From Proteobacteria bacterium ST_bin11 (GTDB lineage Bacteria; Pseudomonadota; Gammaproteobacteria; Methylococcales; Methylomonadaceae): 64,000 nt of DNA. Shown piece by piece: positions 17,602 to 29,375 of the stretch (position 1 is its first letter; the number at the start of each line of letters is the position of its first letter). Both the position numbers and the translations under genes were made by a program. The stretch covers positions 55,471 to 119,470 of the forward strand of contig MSXO01000014.1 of assembly GCA_002083615.1 (NCBI GenBank). Reading direction: 5' to 3'. Below the pieces are notes generated by a model. The model was given only the letters and a program-made list of their open reading frames with translations, was not told where the DNA came from and did no database searches.

Positions 17602-17625
17602 GAGGCATTCCGCCAGGAATGCCTC
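17602..17625 (+). terminator. Intrinsic terminator after the giant flavoprotein gene
   Basis: GAGGCATTCC (17602-17611) and GGAATGCCTC (17616-17625) form a perfect 10-bp stem with a GCCA tetraloop, followed by GCTTT. It lies 60 bases after the stop at 17542 and separates this gene from nhaD. Confidence 0.75.
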
Positions 17626-17639
17626 GCTTTAGCAATGCT

Positions 17640-17785
17640 AAGCTACACTCGCTGTAAAGATATAATTTTGTAATATCGTGATCGCCAGGCTCGTAGTTAA
17701 GCGGGCAGGGCAAAAGCAATCGCGGACGAGGAATTTACTCCCTACCGTGACTGTCCAGCACCCAGTTATTGAAAGGAGTTCACTC
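17640..17785 (+). promoter_or_regulatory. nhaD leader with possible RBS-sequestering structure
   Basis: Between the terminator and the nhaD GTG lies about 150 bases rich in short complementary blocks: CTCGT near 17692 with ACGAG near 17726, and ACTCC near 17740 that is complementary to the GGAGT of the Shine-Dalgarno (17775-17779). Na+ and Li+ riboswitches are known upstream of Na+/H+ antiporter genes in Proteobacteria, but I cannot match this sequence to their consensus by eye. A frame also runs through it (from 17678), but the strong SD before 17786 argues it is untranslated. Confidence 0.35.
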
Positions 17786-19225
17786 GTGTTTTCGCGCATC
17801 CTTCTACTCGTCTTACTCTCCTGCTCTCCACTGCTAGCGTGGGCGGACGCAGAACCAGCAACACAAACCCTTAACCTCACCAAGCACTGGGTCGGCTACC
17901 TGGCTATCGGGATTTTCGCAATTGCCTACCTGCTGGCAATGACCGAAGAGGTCACCGAATTAAACAAATCCAAACCCATGGTTTTGGCGGCGAGTTTGAT
18001 CTGGGCATTCATCGCCGGCATTTACGTGAATAACGGCATGAGCGAGCAAGCCGGCCACGCATTCCGCGCCTGCCTGGAAGGCTATGCGGAACTGTTTTTA
18101 TTCATCATGGTATCCATGGCTTATCTCAATGCGATGGAAGACCGCGGCGTGTTTGATAATCTGCGCGTTTGGTTACTCAGTAAAGGGTTTAGCTACCGAA
18201 AACTGTTCTGGATTACCGGCGTCATGTCGTTCTTCATGTCCTCGATTTGTAACAACTTAACGACTGCCTTGCTGATGGGTGCCGTGATCGCAGCGATGGG
18301 CAAAGACAATCGCAAGTTTGTTACATTGGCTTGCATCAATGTGGTGGTGGCGACCAACGCCGGCGGTTCGTTCAGCCCATTCGGCGACATCACTACCCTG
18401 TTGGTATGGCAAAGCGGGGTCGTGCCGTTCAAAGACTTCTACTCGCTGTTCATTCCCGCCGTGGTCAATTTTGCGTTGCCGGCAATAATCATGCATTTCT
18501 GGATCCCTAAGCAACAACCGGCGGCGGTGGGGAAAGCCCCAAAAATGAAACGCGGCGCCATGACCATGATCGTACTGTTTTTGCTGACTATCGTCACTGC
18601 AGTCTGCTTCGAAAACTTGCTGAAGCTTCCGCCGGCGGCCGGCATGCTGGCGGGCCTGACTTATCTGAAATTTCTGGGGTTTTATTTACAAAAAACCGCT
18701 GATAAACACGGGGGCAAAATTAGCGATTTCGCTCACGTCTACAAGCTGTTTAATGTTGCTGTACCTAACCCTAAGCCAAGCCAAAAATTCGACGTATTCA
18801 AGAGTGTTGCTACGCTGGAATGGGACACCCTACTGTTTTTTTATGGGGTTATGATCAGTGTCGGCGGCCTAAGCTTCATCGGTTATCTGACCATGGCATC
18901 GGATGTATTGTATGTGGGGATGGACCCGACAATTGCCAACATCGTGGTCGGCATCCTGTCAGCCTTCATCGATAACGGCACCATTATGTTTGCGGTACTC
19001 ACCATGCATCCAGATATCTCCCAAGGCCAATGGCTGTTGGTAACTTTAACCGCCGGCGTGGGCGGTAGCTTGCTGGCCATCGGCTCTGCAGCCGGCGTAG
19101 GTTTGATGGGGCAAATGAAAGGCCTTTATACATTTAGTGCGCACTTGAAATGGATGCCGGTTATTTTGATCGGTTTTATGGGGAGTATTGCCACTCATTT
19201 TCTGATTAATGGCAGTTATTTTTGA
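17786..19225 (+). CDS. nhaD: Na+/H+ antiporter NhaD
   Basis: NhaD exchanges cytoplasmic Na+ (or Li+) for external protons. The frame opens at 17678, but GTG at 17786 follows GAAAGGAGTTCACTC, a near-perfect Shine-Dalgarno, and gives a 479-residue protein beginning with a signal-like MFSRILLLVLLSCSPLLAWADA. About 12 TM segments follow. The family landmarks SSICNNLTTALLMGAVI and ATNAGGSFSPFGDITTLLVW and the late SAFIDNGTIMFAVL (with buried Asp residues) are all present. It stands alone between two terminators. Confidence 0.94.
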   Translation: MFSRILLLVLLSCSPLLAWADAEPATQTLNLTKHWVGYLAIGIFAIAYLLAMTEEVTELNKSKPMVLAASLIWAFIAGIYVNNGMSEQAGHAFRACLEGYAELFLFIMVSMAYLNAMEDRGVFDNLRVWLLSKGFSYRKLFWITGVMSFFMSSICNNLTTALLMGAVIAAMGKDNRKFVTLACINVVVATNAGGSFSPFGDITTLLVWQSGVVPFKDFYSLFIPAVVNFALPAIIMHFWIPKQQPAAVGKAPKMKRGAMTMIVLFLLTIVTAVCFENLLKLPPAAGMLAGLTYLKFLGFYLQKTADKHGGKISDFAHVYKLFNVAVPNPKPSQKFDVFKSVATLEWDTLLFFYGVMISVGGLSFIGYLTMASDVLYVGMDPTIANIVVGILSAFIDNGTIMFAVLTMHPDISQGQWLLVTLTAGVGGSLLAIGSAAGVGLMGQMKGLYTFSAHLKWMPVILIGFMGSIATHFLINGSYF

Positions 19226-19237
19226 GGCTATAAGCCA

Positions 19238-19268
19238 ATTGGGCGGTCTTTTTCATGGTCTGCCCAAT
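19238..19268 (+). terminator. Possible terminator after nhaD
   Basis: ATTGGGC (19238-19244) and GCCCAAT (19262-19268) pair across a T-rich 17-base loop, 12 bases after the nhaD stop. The stem is short and no T-run follows, so this is a weak call. Confidence 0.35.
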
Positions 19269-19514
19269 AGGTCAATTGCAAAATCAAGTAAAATTTTCTC
19301 TGTTTTGCGGCTATCAATGTGACTTATTCAGTTGCCCCAAGCGGGATTCATGCATAGCTGTCAAACACGATAGTCACGCAAAAAACTATTTATTTTCAAT
19401 ATATTAGACGATTACCAGCCGCCCACAAGCCCCATGAGGCTCGCAATATCACTCCACAAAGACGACTGACAAACAATTGTCACAATTATTTAACCAGCAA
19501 AATCTAGCTAGTTT

Positions 19515-19545
19515 TTGTGGATACCCGCCGATTGCGATGTATAAT
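19515..19545 (+). promoter_or_regulatory. Promoter and long leader of the cold-shock gene
   Basis: A perfect -10 box TATAAT lies at 19540-19545. A weak -35 (TTGTGG, 19515-19520) stands 19 bases upstream. Transcription would start near 19552, leaving a 5' leader of about 130 bases before the ATG at 19683. Such a long leader is normal for cspA-type genes, where it acts as a cold-sensing RNA. The region 19269-19514 shows no gene. Confidence 0.6.
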
Positions 19546-19682
19546 GAAGTCGATTTAGCTCGGTATCGTTGTCGCTTTTCAAGTCTGCAATCGGATCAAC
19601 AAACATTGTTTTCCACTACCTGCTTTATTCACCAACCCTAGTTACAAACCAGCGAATAGCACTTTATTAGCAAGAGAGATTT

Positions 19683-19892
19683 ATGTCAGTTCAAGTAGAA
19701 GGCAAAGTAAAATGGTTCAATGATGAAAAAGGCTTCGGCTTCATTGAGCAAGAAGGCGGCAAAGATGTATTTGTACATTTCAGCGCCATCAACGGCAACG
19801 GTCGCAAAACCTTGAAAGAAGGCCAAAAAGTCACTATGGAAGTGACCAACGGCCAAAAAGGTCCACAAGCGGAAAACGTAACACCGCTGTAA
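19683..19892 (+). CDS. CspA-family cold-shock protein / RNA chaperone
   Basis: The 69-residue OB-fold protein carries both RNA-binding motifs: KGFGFIEQEGGKD (RNP1, residues about 17-29) and VFVHFSAI (RNP2). VKWFNDEKGFGFI at the N-terminus is diagnostic. It should bind single-stranded RNA or DNA and melt RNA structure. The RBS (AAGAGAG, 6 bases before ATG) and long leader suggest post-transcriptional control. The particular paralogue (CspA, CspC, CspE) cannot be assigned. Confidence 0.96.
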   Translation: MSVQVEGKVKWFNDEKGFGFIEQEGGKDVFVHFSAINGNGRKTLKEGQKVTMEVTNGQKGPQAENVTPL

Positions 19893-19901
19893 ATTGAACT
19901 G

Positions 19902-19928
19902 AAAAAGCCGCCTAACCAGCGGCTTTTT
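19902..19928. terminator. Bidirectional terminator between csp and rimO
   Basis: AAAAAGCCGC (19902-19911) and GCGGCTTTTT (19919-19928) form a 10-bp stem with A and T runs on either side, so it can end transcription from both converging genes. The rimO stop is 3 bases beyond. Confidence 0.9.
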
Positions 19929-19930
19929 CG

Positions 19931-21241
19931 TTAGATCAGTTTGCCCCACAAGTCGTAGTCGTCGGCTTCCTCAATTTCCACATTGACGAAATCGCCGACC
20001 TGCAAGTGGCTTGCACCATCGATAAATACCTGACCGTCGATTTCAGGAGCATCGCTGCGACTCCGCGCCACTGCACCCTCCTCTACCACTTCGTCGACCA
20101 ATACGGTTTCAACACGACCTACTCGCCGCTGTAAGCGCTCAGCACTGATAGCTGCTTGGTGCTCCATGAAACGCGCTAATCGTTCCTGCTTAAGCGCTTC
20201 CGGCACCCCATCAGGCAGATCATTGGCGACAGCACCCTTCACCGGCGAATAGGCGAAGCACCCCACCCTATCCATTTGCGCTTCGCTCAGAAACTGCAAC
20301 AACCCTTCAAACTCTTGCTCGGTTTCTCCGGGAAAACCGACAATAAAGGTACTGCGTATCGTCAGATCCGGACAAATCTTCCGCCATGCCTTGATACGCT
20401 CCAGATTATTTTCTGCCGCGGCGGGCCGCTTCATTAATTTCAAAATCCGACTGCTGGCATGCTGAAACGGAATGTCCAGATAAGGCAGAATTTTGCCTTC
20501 CGCCATTAACGGCACCACGTCATCGACATGCGGATAGGGATAGACGTAATGCATCCGAGCCCAGACACCCAATTCGCCCAATGCTGCCGCTAAATCATAA
20601 AACCGGGTCTGGATTTCCCGACCACGCCAATGCCGGCTTTGGTATTTCAAATCCAAACCGTAAGCGCTGGTATCTTGCGAGACGATTAGCAATTCCTTAA
20701 CACCGGCGTCTGCCAAACGCTCCGCTTCCCGCATCACGCCGTCGATAGGCCGACTGACCAAATCGCCTCGCATGGACGGGATAATGCAAAACGTGCATCT
20801 ATGATTACAACCTTCCGAAATTTTTAGGTAAGCGTAATGCTTGGGGGTTAATTTGATGCCTTGCGGCGGCACTAAGTCGGTAAATGGATTATGCGCAGGC
20901 GGCAAGTATTCGTGCACCGCCGACACCACCTCGTCGGTGGCATGGGCCCCGGTAATCTTCAAAACCTGCGGATGGCGCGCCAAAATTTCATCCTGCCGCG
21001 CACCCAAACAACCGGTCACGATGACCTTGCCGTTTTCTGCCAAGGCCTCGCCTATGCTGTCCAGCGACTCTTCTACCGCCGCATCGATAAAGCCACAGGT
21101 ATTAACGATCACCAGATCGGAATCCTTGTAGTTTGGCGAGACCTCATAGCCCTCGCTGCGCAGTTTGGTCAAAATATGCTCGCTATCCACTAAGGCTTTC
21201 GGACAGCCCAAACTAATAAATCCAACGCGGGGGTTACTCAT
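19931..21241 (-). CDS. rimO: Ribosomal protein uS12 methylthiotransferase RimO
   Basis: RimO is a radical-SAM enzyme that methylthiolates Asp88 of ribosomal protein uS12. The N-terminal UPF0004 domain has three Cys (SLGCPK, NTCGF, TGCLGAR) for one Fe-S cluster, and the radical-SAM motif is SEGCNHRCTFCIIPSMRG (CxxxCxxC). A TRAM domain ends the protein (VFIDGASHLQVGDFVNVEIEEADDYDLWG). The frame opens further upstream at 21298, but ATG at 21241 aligns with the family start and gives 436 residues. Confidence 0.96.
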   Translation of the reverse strand: MSNPRVGFISLGCPKALVDSEHILTKLRSEGYEVSPNYKDSDLVIVNTCGFIDAAVEESLDSIGEALAENGKVIVTGCLGARQDEILARHPQVLKITGAHATDEVVSAVHEYLPPAHNPFTDLVPPQGIKLTPKHYAYLKISEGCNHRCTFCIIPSMRGDLVSRPIDGVMREAERLADAGVKELLIVSQDTSAYGLDLKYQSRHWRGREIQTRFYDLAAALGELGVWARMHYVYPYPHVDDVVPLMAEGKILPYLDIPFQHASSRILKLMKRPAAAENNLERIKAWRKICPDLTIRSTFIVGFPGETEQEFEGLLQFLSEAQMDRVGCFAYSPVKGAVANDLPDGVPEALKQERLARFMEHQAAISAERLQRRVGRVETVLVDEVVEEGAVARSRSDAPEIDGQVFIDGASHLQVGDFVNVEIEEADDYDLWGKLI

Positions 21242-21263
21242 GACAATCTCTCGAAAACATTTT

Positions 21264-21596
21264 TTATAAACAGGTGGGCGGCTTGGGCAAGCCGGCAATT
21301 TTACAGGCGTATTTCAACGGCCCTTGCGGAAATAGTTTTTGCAGATAACGGCTATTACCCTTTTCTTCGCCGAATTGCTTACGAATAGCCGCCACAAACA
21401 TCCGGGCATTGGGCAAATGCTGGAATTGTTGATAATAGTCGCGTATATACAGCAGGATTTCCCAATGCGCATCGGAGATGTCGATAGCTTCAAGTCTAGC
21501 CAGTTCATCCGCTACCCGGCGATTCCATTGCCCGGCATCGCGCAGAAAACCATCATCGCTGGTTTGCAATGCAACACCGTCGACAATCAACACCAC
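21264..21596 (-). CDS. tusE: TusE/DsrC-family sulfur carrier
   Basis: TusE accepts sulfur from TusD in the relay that feeds MnmA for 2-thiouridine in tRNA. The 110-residue protein has DGFLRDAGQWNRRVADELA near the start, DAHWEILLYIRDYYQ and FPQGPLKYACKIAGLPKPPTCL at the C-terminus. The penultimate Cys is the conserved carrier cysteine, and the Cys in KYACKIAG is the second one found in DsrC-like members. Two cysteines can make it DsrC-like, but dsr genes are absent and tusB is adjacent. It overlaps tusB by 10 bases. Confidence 0.9.
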   Translation of the reverse strand: MVLIVDGVALQTSDDGFLRDAGQWNRRVADELARLEAIDISDAHWEILLYIRDYYQQFQHLPNARMFVAAIRKQFGEEKGNSRYLQKLFPQGPLKYACKIAGLPKPPTCL

Positions 21597-21880
21597 GAAT
21601 GAATCACCGGATTCTTCACGGTTAGCTCGACCAAACCGGCGTAATCGACCGACTCCACACCGGACAGCAAGCGTTGCGACTCAACTCCATGAACCAACAA
21701 CATCTCCTGCAGCGCATAAACCCGACAGGATTGCGCCAACAATTGTCCTAATAAGCGATTGTCGCGATGCCCATTCAACGCGGCGCAAACTGCGCCAGAC
21801 ATCAAGACGACATCATCGCCGCTGCCGATGCGCTCGATAAGCTCTGCTTGCAATGGCAATTGCGACAACAAATGCAGCAT
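21587..21880 (-). CDS. tusB: Sulfurtransferase complex subunit TusB
   Basis: TusB is the smallest subunit of the TusBCD sulfur relay complex. I start at the ATG at 21880 (MLHLLSQLPL), giving 97 residues, against about 95 in E. coli. The longer frame upstream overlaps the SMR gene and does not look like TusB. Conserved features include DDVVLMSGAVCAAL and a C-terminal tail ending in a Trp-Cys. TusC and TusD are not in the window. It shares one base with the SMR stop and overlaps tusE by 10 bases, so the three form one transcript. Confidence 0.82.
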   Translation of the reverse strand: MLHLLSQLPLQAELIERIGSGDDVVLMSGAVCAALNGHRDNRLLGQLLAQSCRVYALQEMLLVHGVESQRLLSGVESVDYAGLVELTVKNPVIHSWC

Positions 21881-22200
21881 TATTCCACATGCGTCAGCTT
21901 GAGACCGACGATGCCGACAATGATTAACAGAATCGACACCAAGCGGAACCAATCAGCCGACTCTTTGAACAACAATATCCCGACTATCGTGACACCCACT
22001 GCACCGATGCCAGTCCAAACGGCGTAGGCTGTACCCAAGGGCAAGGTTCTGAGTGCCAGCATTAGCAGGTAAAAACTGCCCGCCCCAGACACACCGGTCG
22101 CTACGCTCGGCCATAGCTTGGTAAACCCGTCATTGTATTTAAGACTTATCGCAAACACGATTTCCAAGCAACCTGCGCCGAACAATAGCAACCAACCCAT
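21880..22200 (-). CDS. SMR-family exporter, Gdx (SugE) type
   Basis: The 106-residue, four-TM protein has the membrane-embedded Glu in the first helix (Glu13, GAGCLEIVFAISLKY) and the segment LPLGTAYAVWTGIGAVGV. The GTAYAVWTGIGAVG form is that of the Gdx/SugE subgroup, which exports guanidinium, rather than of EmrE. The ATG at 22200 has AGGAG eight bases upstream and is preferred over an ATG at 22221. No guanidine riboswitch was recognised upstream. Function as a guanidinium exporter is inferred from subgroup signature only. Confidence 0.85.
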   Translation of the reverse strand: MGWLLLFGAGCLEIVFAISLKYNDGFTKLWPSVATGVSGAGSFYLLMLALRTLPLGTAYAVWTGIGAVGVTIVGILLFKESADWFRLVSILLIIVGIVGLKLTHVE

Positions 22201-22279
22201 CAAAACTCCTTTCCTATGCACTATAATCTGCGGTATTTTACAGCAGTGATCTTACCTATCCGCAATATTTAGCACTTTA

Positions 22280-23029
22280 ATGGAAAAAGAATCCGACTAT
22301 CTTGTTAGAAGCGCCAAACTCGTTTTTGGTCACTTAAGCGATCTCATAAAAAAGAAGTGCATCATCTCCGCGCACTTTGGCGAACATAATCAATCGTTTT
22401 TGACCACCATTGTGGATCTGGATCAAAAAGCCAATATTATCTCTCTGGATGTTGCTCCCACGGAATTGCTGAATAAGCAGTTGCTAGGCTCGGCAAAAGT
22501 GCTGTTCCGCACCGAATACGAAGGAATTAAAGTCTCATTCCGGGGCAAAGCCATCAAAAGATCGCAGAGCGACGGACATCCGGTGTTTGCCATGCCCATC
22601 CCGGACGCCATATTTTGGATGCAACGCCGTCAGTATTATCGGATCAAGGTGCCGTTGTCGCATAAAAACAGTACCTGTGAGCTCAGCTTGGCTTTAGAAA
22701 ATGAAGAAGGCGAAACAGAGTCGCAAACCAAAGTCTTCAGCTTATCGGACATTAGCCTTTCCGGATTTTCGTTTTTGAATCCTGATACTAAAATTGCCGA
22801 CTTTTTAATACCCGATACCGTCATAGACGAATGCGCCTTGTATTTACACGATGGTAGCCGAGCGTACGTCGGCTTTGTAATCAAGAGCGTGACCAATGTG
22901 CGGGCCAACGCCACCACCTACCAACATCGAATTGGCTGCAAATTCACACACATGCCACAGGTGTTCGAAAACAACATTCAGCGTTATATGCAGGAAATTG
23001 AATTACAGCAGAAGAATTTAAGCATTTAA
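22280..23029 (+). CDS. YcgR-like PilZ protein (c-di-GMP receptor)
   Basis: The 249-residue protein has an N-terminal YcgR-like beta-barrel domain and a C-terminal PilZ domain. The PilZ c-di-GMP motif is complete: RRQYYRIKVPL (RxxxR, about residues 115-125) and DISLSGFSF (D/NxSxxG, about 157-165). YcgR proteins slow flagellar motors or act on surface polysaccharide when c-di-GMP is high. No flagellar genes are near. It stands alone between the divergent SMR gene and mfd. Confidence 0.87.
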   Translation: MEKESDYLVRSAKLVFGHLSDLIKKKCIISAHFGEHNQSFLTTIVDLDQKANIISLDVAPTELLNKQLLGSAKVLFRTEYEGIKVSFRGKAIKRSQSDGHPVFAMPIPDAIFWMQRRQYYRIKVPLSHKNSTCELSLALENEEGETESQTKVFSLSDISLSGFSFLNPDTKIADFLIPDTVIDECALYLHDGSRAYVGFVIKSVTNVRANATTYQHRIGCKFTHMPQVFENNIQRYMQEIELQQKNLSI

Positions 23030-23176
23030 GTCCTAAACAGCGAATCGCAGGCTTTAGAACGCAAATGCCCTCAAGGCCTTTATTCCCGGCGCTGGCGCCG
23101 CTGAGCAGTCGAAGCTTAATCCAAGTAAGACCTTAGCGGTTATAATCAAGCGCTTCAAAAATCTGCTTTCTACCCC

Positions 23177-26671
<3,495 letters not shown>

Positions 26672-26717
26672 TTGTGGGTTGATGGCAGCCGGAACGGTGT
26701 CTTTGATATTTTGACGA

Positions 26718-26759
26718 GTCTTGCCAATATGGCCGATAGCAAAAGCTTATTGGCAAGAC
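26718..26759 (+). terminator. Terminator-like hairpin after mfd
   Basis: GTCTTGCCAAT (26718-26728) and ATTGGCAAGAC (26749-26759) pair perfectly over 11 bp with a 20-base loop, 47 bases after the mfd stop; CTGAGGCCTTTT follows. A second hairpin (AAAGCCAG/CTGGCTTT, 26821-26828/26836-26843) lies beyond it and may serve the converging gene at 26888. Confidence 0.5.
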
Positions 26760-26887
26760 CTGAGGCCTTTTATAGATTCGGCAACATGAAGTTATAACTT
26801 ATTTCGCGGTGGTTTTGTCCAAAGCCAGAGAATTTCTGGCTTTCCAACTATGCCCAGGCGAAAAAATTCAAACTTCAGAGGGCCGGA

Positions 26888-27808
26888 TCAATAGCTTTGC
26901 GCTTCGTCCTTGGCTAAGGCCACCAGCGGCATGTCGAAGTTGATGGCTTTGATGATATCGCCGCTGATTTCAACTAATTTTTGGTTGGTATGGCTATTTG
27001 CCGATTCGAGTTCGGAAATGAATTGTTTCAATAACTCGCCTTGGAATTTGAAAGCCGGTCCATGGCCGTCGATTTCCACATCTTTTTGAGTTCTTTCCTT
27101 AACCGGTTCACGCTTGATTTTTTCGGCCATGTCTTTGGCAATCCGTAACAACTCCTTAGGTACGGATTGCATGAATTCATCGCTAAATAGTCTCATTTGC
27201 AGGGATAGTATATTCGTTTTTTTAGGAATGCTGGTGAGGTTTAACAGATTGAGTTTGGGATGCAGCCTGGATTCTATGGTGCCGAACACTTGGTTAACCA
27301 TGGCGTCGACAGGATTAGTCACTCCTTCGAATATCAAACTTAGCGCGGTAAAATGCCCATGGCCTAAGAGGCTTTCGCCGGCTTCGGCTTTATTAATGCC
27401 TCTTTTTGCGGCCAATTCACTGAATTTATAATACCATTCGCTCGCCACCGAATTGCCGTTGATCAGATAACTGCCCAAGCGAACATGACCGGCCTGCAAA
27501 CCCGAATATTGGATGCGGCCTAGGCTATCTCGCGTCATGTTGCCGGCAGCGCAAGTTCTATCCTGAAATTTAGCGCCGGTGACCGTGATCTGAACCGGGC
27601 CCCCGCCATAGACAAAGGTTAAATAATGCGCTGCCCTGGCTAAAATCAGGCTCGCTTTGATACGTTTGGCGATATGCAGGGGGAATTGCTCCGACGATGT
27701 CAGTCTGTAGTTCGGTCCATGATCGAATAAGCCGGGACCCTTAATACCAGTGGCGCAGGCGGTTTTTTGGGAGATGCCTTTGCGGGATGCGGAATTTTCA
27801 GTGGTCAC
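26888..27808 (-). CDS. Hypothetical protein, 306 aa, unknown family
   Basis: I do not recognise this protein. It has no signal peptide or clear membrane segment. The first third has polar blocks (YRLTSSEQFPLHIAKR; LTFVYGGGPVQITVTGAKF) with two Cys close to residues 18 and 91. The middle is GHGHFTALSLIFEGVTNPVDAMV, and the last third is charged and helical (residues 215-290) with QDVEIDGHG-like acid clusters. It is monocistronic, flanked by hairpins and a repeat-bearing strip. It could be an accessory gene of a mobile or phage-derived kind, but no direct evidence shows this. Confidence 0.6.
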   Translation of the reverse strand: MTTENSASRKGISQKTACATGIKGPGLFDHGPNYRLTSSEQFPLHIAKRIKASLILARAAHYLTFVYGGGPVQITVTGAKFQDRTCAAGNMTRDSLGRIQYSGLQAGHVRLGSYLINGNSVASEWYYKFSELAAKRGINKAEAGESLLGHGHFTALSLIFEGVTNPVDAMVNQVFGTIESRLHPKLNLLNLTSIPKKTNILSLQMRLFSDEFMQSVPKELLRIAKDMAEKIKREPVKERTQKDVEIDGHGPAFKFQGELLKQFISELESANSHTNQKLVEISGDIIKAINFDMPLVALAKDEAQSY

Positions 27809-28102
27809 GGGATTGTCCTCGTAAAGATTGCAGGCTAGTGGCGGTGATAAATAAACCTATGTCGTTTGTGCCGTCGTGATGCCAGGAGTCGGAATTGGTT
27901 TCATTAGGGTGGCAGCGTAATTCAACAAGAGCCGTTCTACCGGAGCATTATTAGCCAACCTGTTCCCCAATGCTATGGGAATTTTTAGTTCAAGTTCGTA
28001 GGCGGAAGCCTACAGGCGTTCCTCCGAATGGGGGCCGCTCCTTCGTCATGCGTGGTGTCATTCGGCCTAATTCGATGGTTGTTGTTTTTTTGGCGACATT
28101 TT

Positions 28103-28127
28103 GGCGGATCGCCTATCGGCATCCGCC
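28103..28127. repeat. REP-like palindrome
   Basis: GGCGGAT (28103-28109) and ATCCGCC (28121-28127) flank an 11-base centre, followed by CTACAA. The form (GGCGGAT...ATCCGCCCTA) resembles bacterial REP palindromes. It lies in the 378-base strip between the genes at 27808 and 28187, which otherwise shows no gene; a small frame through it (27985-28218) is not credible. Confidence 0.5.
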
Positions 28128-28186
28128 CTACAATTGAGATACCAGTGGGAAGCTGTCCAATTACAGCGCCCTTATACCTCGTAAAC

Positions 28187-29143
28187 TCACCGCGAAACAC
28201 TCCCATCCGCCAACACAAATTTAATATCCAAACTCCGCAAATAAGTCTGCAAGCCGGCGTCTTGCAGCGGAATCAAATGCGCCTCTTTGTCCGACTCGTT
28301 GTAATGCGCATGCCAGTAGCCGGGCGGGGTGATGAAGGCGGAATAGGGTTGCCAATCGACGCGGGTGGAATTGACGATCTGGCCGCTTGCCGAAATCTGC
28401 GGTACGACCAGGGTGTAACAACCTGGCGCGCAATCCAGAATCAAATCCAAGGCCACCGATTGGTGCCGATGCGGCAATTGCACCGCACCCTTGGGCAACA
28501 CGCCGAGCATCGCCCACAGCGTGTGGGTGACAGTCAGGGTTTGGTCCATGGCTTTGTTGGCCAGCAAGACGCTGATGCGATTGCGATTCACCGCCTCCGC
28601 CGCTTTTTGCGCCGCCGCCAACTCACGCAGCGAATCGGCTGCGGTATACAGCGTCGGTTTAAAGCATTGTGTTTCGGCTTTGACACCCAGGTAAGTCAAC
28701 AAGGGCTGGTCGTGCACCAGATAAAAAGCCGCATCGCTGTCGGCAAAATGTCGGGTGTCTTGGCCTATCGGTAGCACCACAAAATCGCCGGTTTGCCAGG
28801 GGATAGTCAGATCATCGAATGCAGTATGGCCGCTGCCGTACATCACGTAAAACAACAGCGAGGTGGCATTGAAATTGGTGGCCAGCGACTCGCCAGCCAG
28901 AATTCTGACAAAGTTTGCGCACAACGCCGGACTGGTGGCTGGACCGGGACAATTTAATTGCGCGCTGACATCCAGCGGGATAATCCGAGTTTCGCCGCTT
29001 TGATGTAACTCGCTACCGAAATTGGCGAACGGCAGTTTGGAGATAGCCCCAAAACCAATTGGATCGGCGGCTTGGGTGTATTCAAAATAGCGGCAATTTT
29101 CCTGCAACTGCTCTAGCGGGTTTTGCGGTTGCGATATAGTCAT
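28187..29143 (-). CDS. Cupin-fold protein, possibly dioxygenase-like
   Basis: The 318-residue protein looks like a double cupin. A first barrel covers about 95-150 (LLFYVMYGSGHTAFDDLTIPWQTGDFVVLP) and a second about 210-290 (LPKGAVQLPHRHQSVALDLIL; ITPPGYWHAHYNESD). PHRHQS and WHAHYN supply the His residues of a cupin metal site in the second barrel; the first barrel lacks the full set. Gentisate-type dioxygenases share this layout, but I cannot fix a substrate. It stands alone between a repeat strip and a MITE. Confidence 0.7.
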   Translation of the reverse strand: MTISQPQNPLEQLQENCRYFEYTQAADPIGFGAISKLPFANFGSELHQSGETRIIPLDVSAQLNCPGPATSPALCANFVRILAGESLATNFNATSLLFYVMYGSGHTAFDDLTIPWQTGDFVVLPIGQDTRHFADSDAAFYLVHDQPLLTYLGVKAETQCFKPTLYTAADSLRELAAAQKAAEAVNRNRISVLLANKAMDQTLTVTHTLWAMLGVLPKGAVQLPHRHQSVALDLILDCAPGCYTLVVPQISASGQIVNSTRVDWQPYSAFITPPGYWHAHYNESDKEAHLIPLQDAGLQTYLRSLDIKFVLADGSVSR

Positions 29144-29249
29144 GGCTGCACCTCGTAAACACTTTTATCTCGTTCCCACGGGCGGCGTGTTTTCATCGTC
29201 CACACGATAACGCATCCTCAAAAGATACATCTTCGATAACAACAAATAA

Positions 29250-29370
29250 GGGAACCTCTAAAAATTATCCGTTCATGCTTCGACAAGCTCAGCACGAACG
29301 GATAAGCTTTTGATCTGTAAATATAACCGTTCGCACTGAGTTTATCGAAGTGCAATTTTTAGAGGTTCCC
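29250..29370. mobile_element. MITE-like element, 121 bp with 17-bp terminal inverted repeats
   Basis: GGGAACCTCTAAAAATT (29250-29266) and AATTTTTAGAGGTTCCC (29354-29370) are perfect inverted termini. ATAA stands on each side (29246-29249 and 29371-29374), a likely 4-base target duplication. Inside, an inverted CCGTTCATGCTT.../...AGCACGAACGG pair forms another hairpin. It contains no gene. It fits a non-autonomous transposon mobilised by a transposase elsewhere. Confidence 0.78.
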
Positions 29371-29375
29371 ATAAA

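Noticed and set aside
27985..28218. 77-residue frame in the REP-bearing strip
   Set aside because: Its sequence follows the palindrome and it overlaps the cupin gene end; no start signal.
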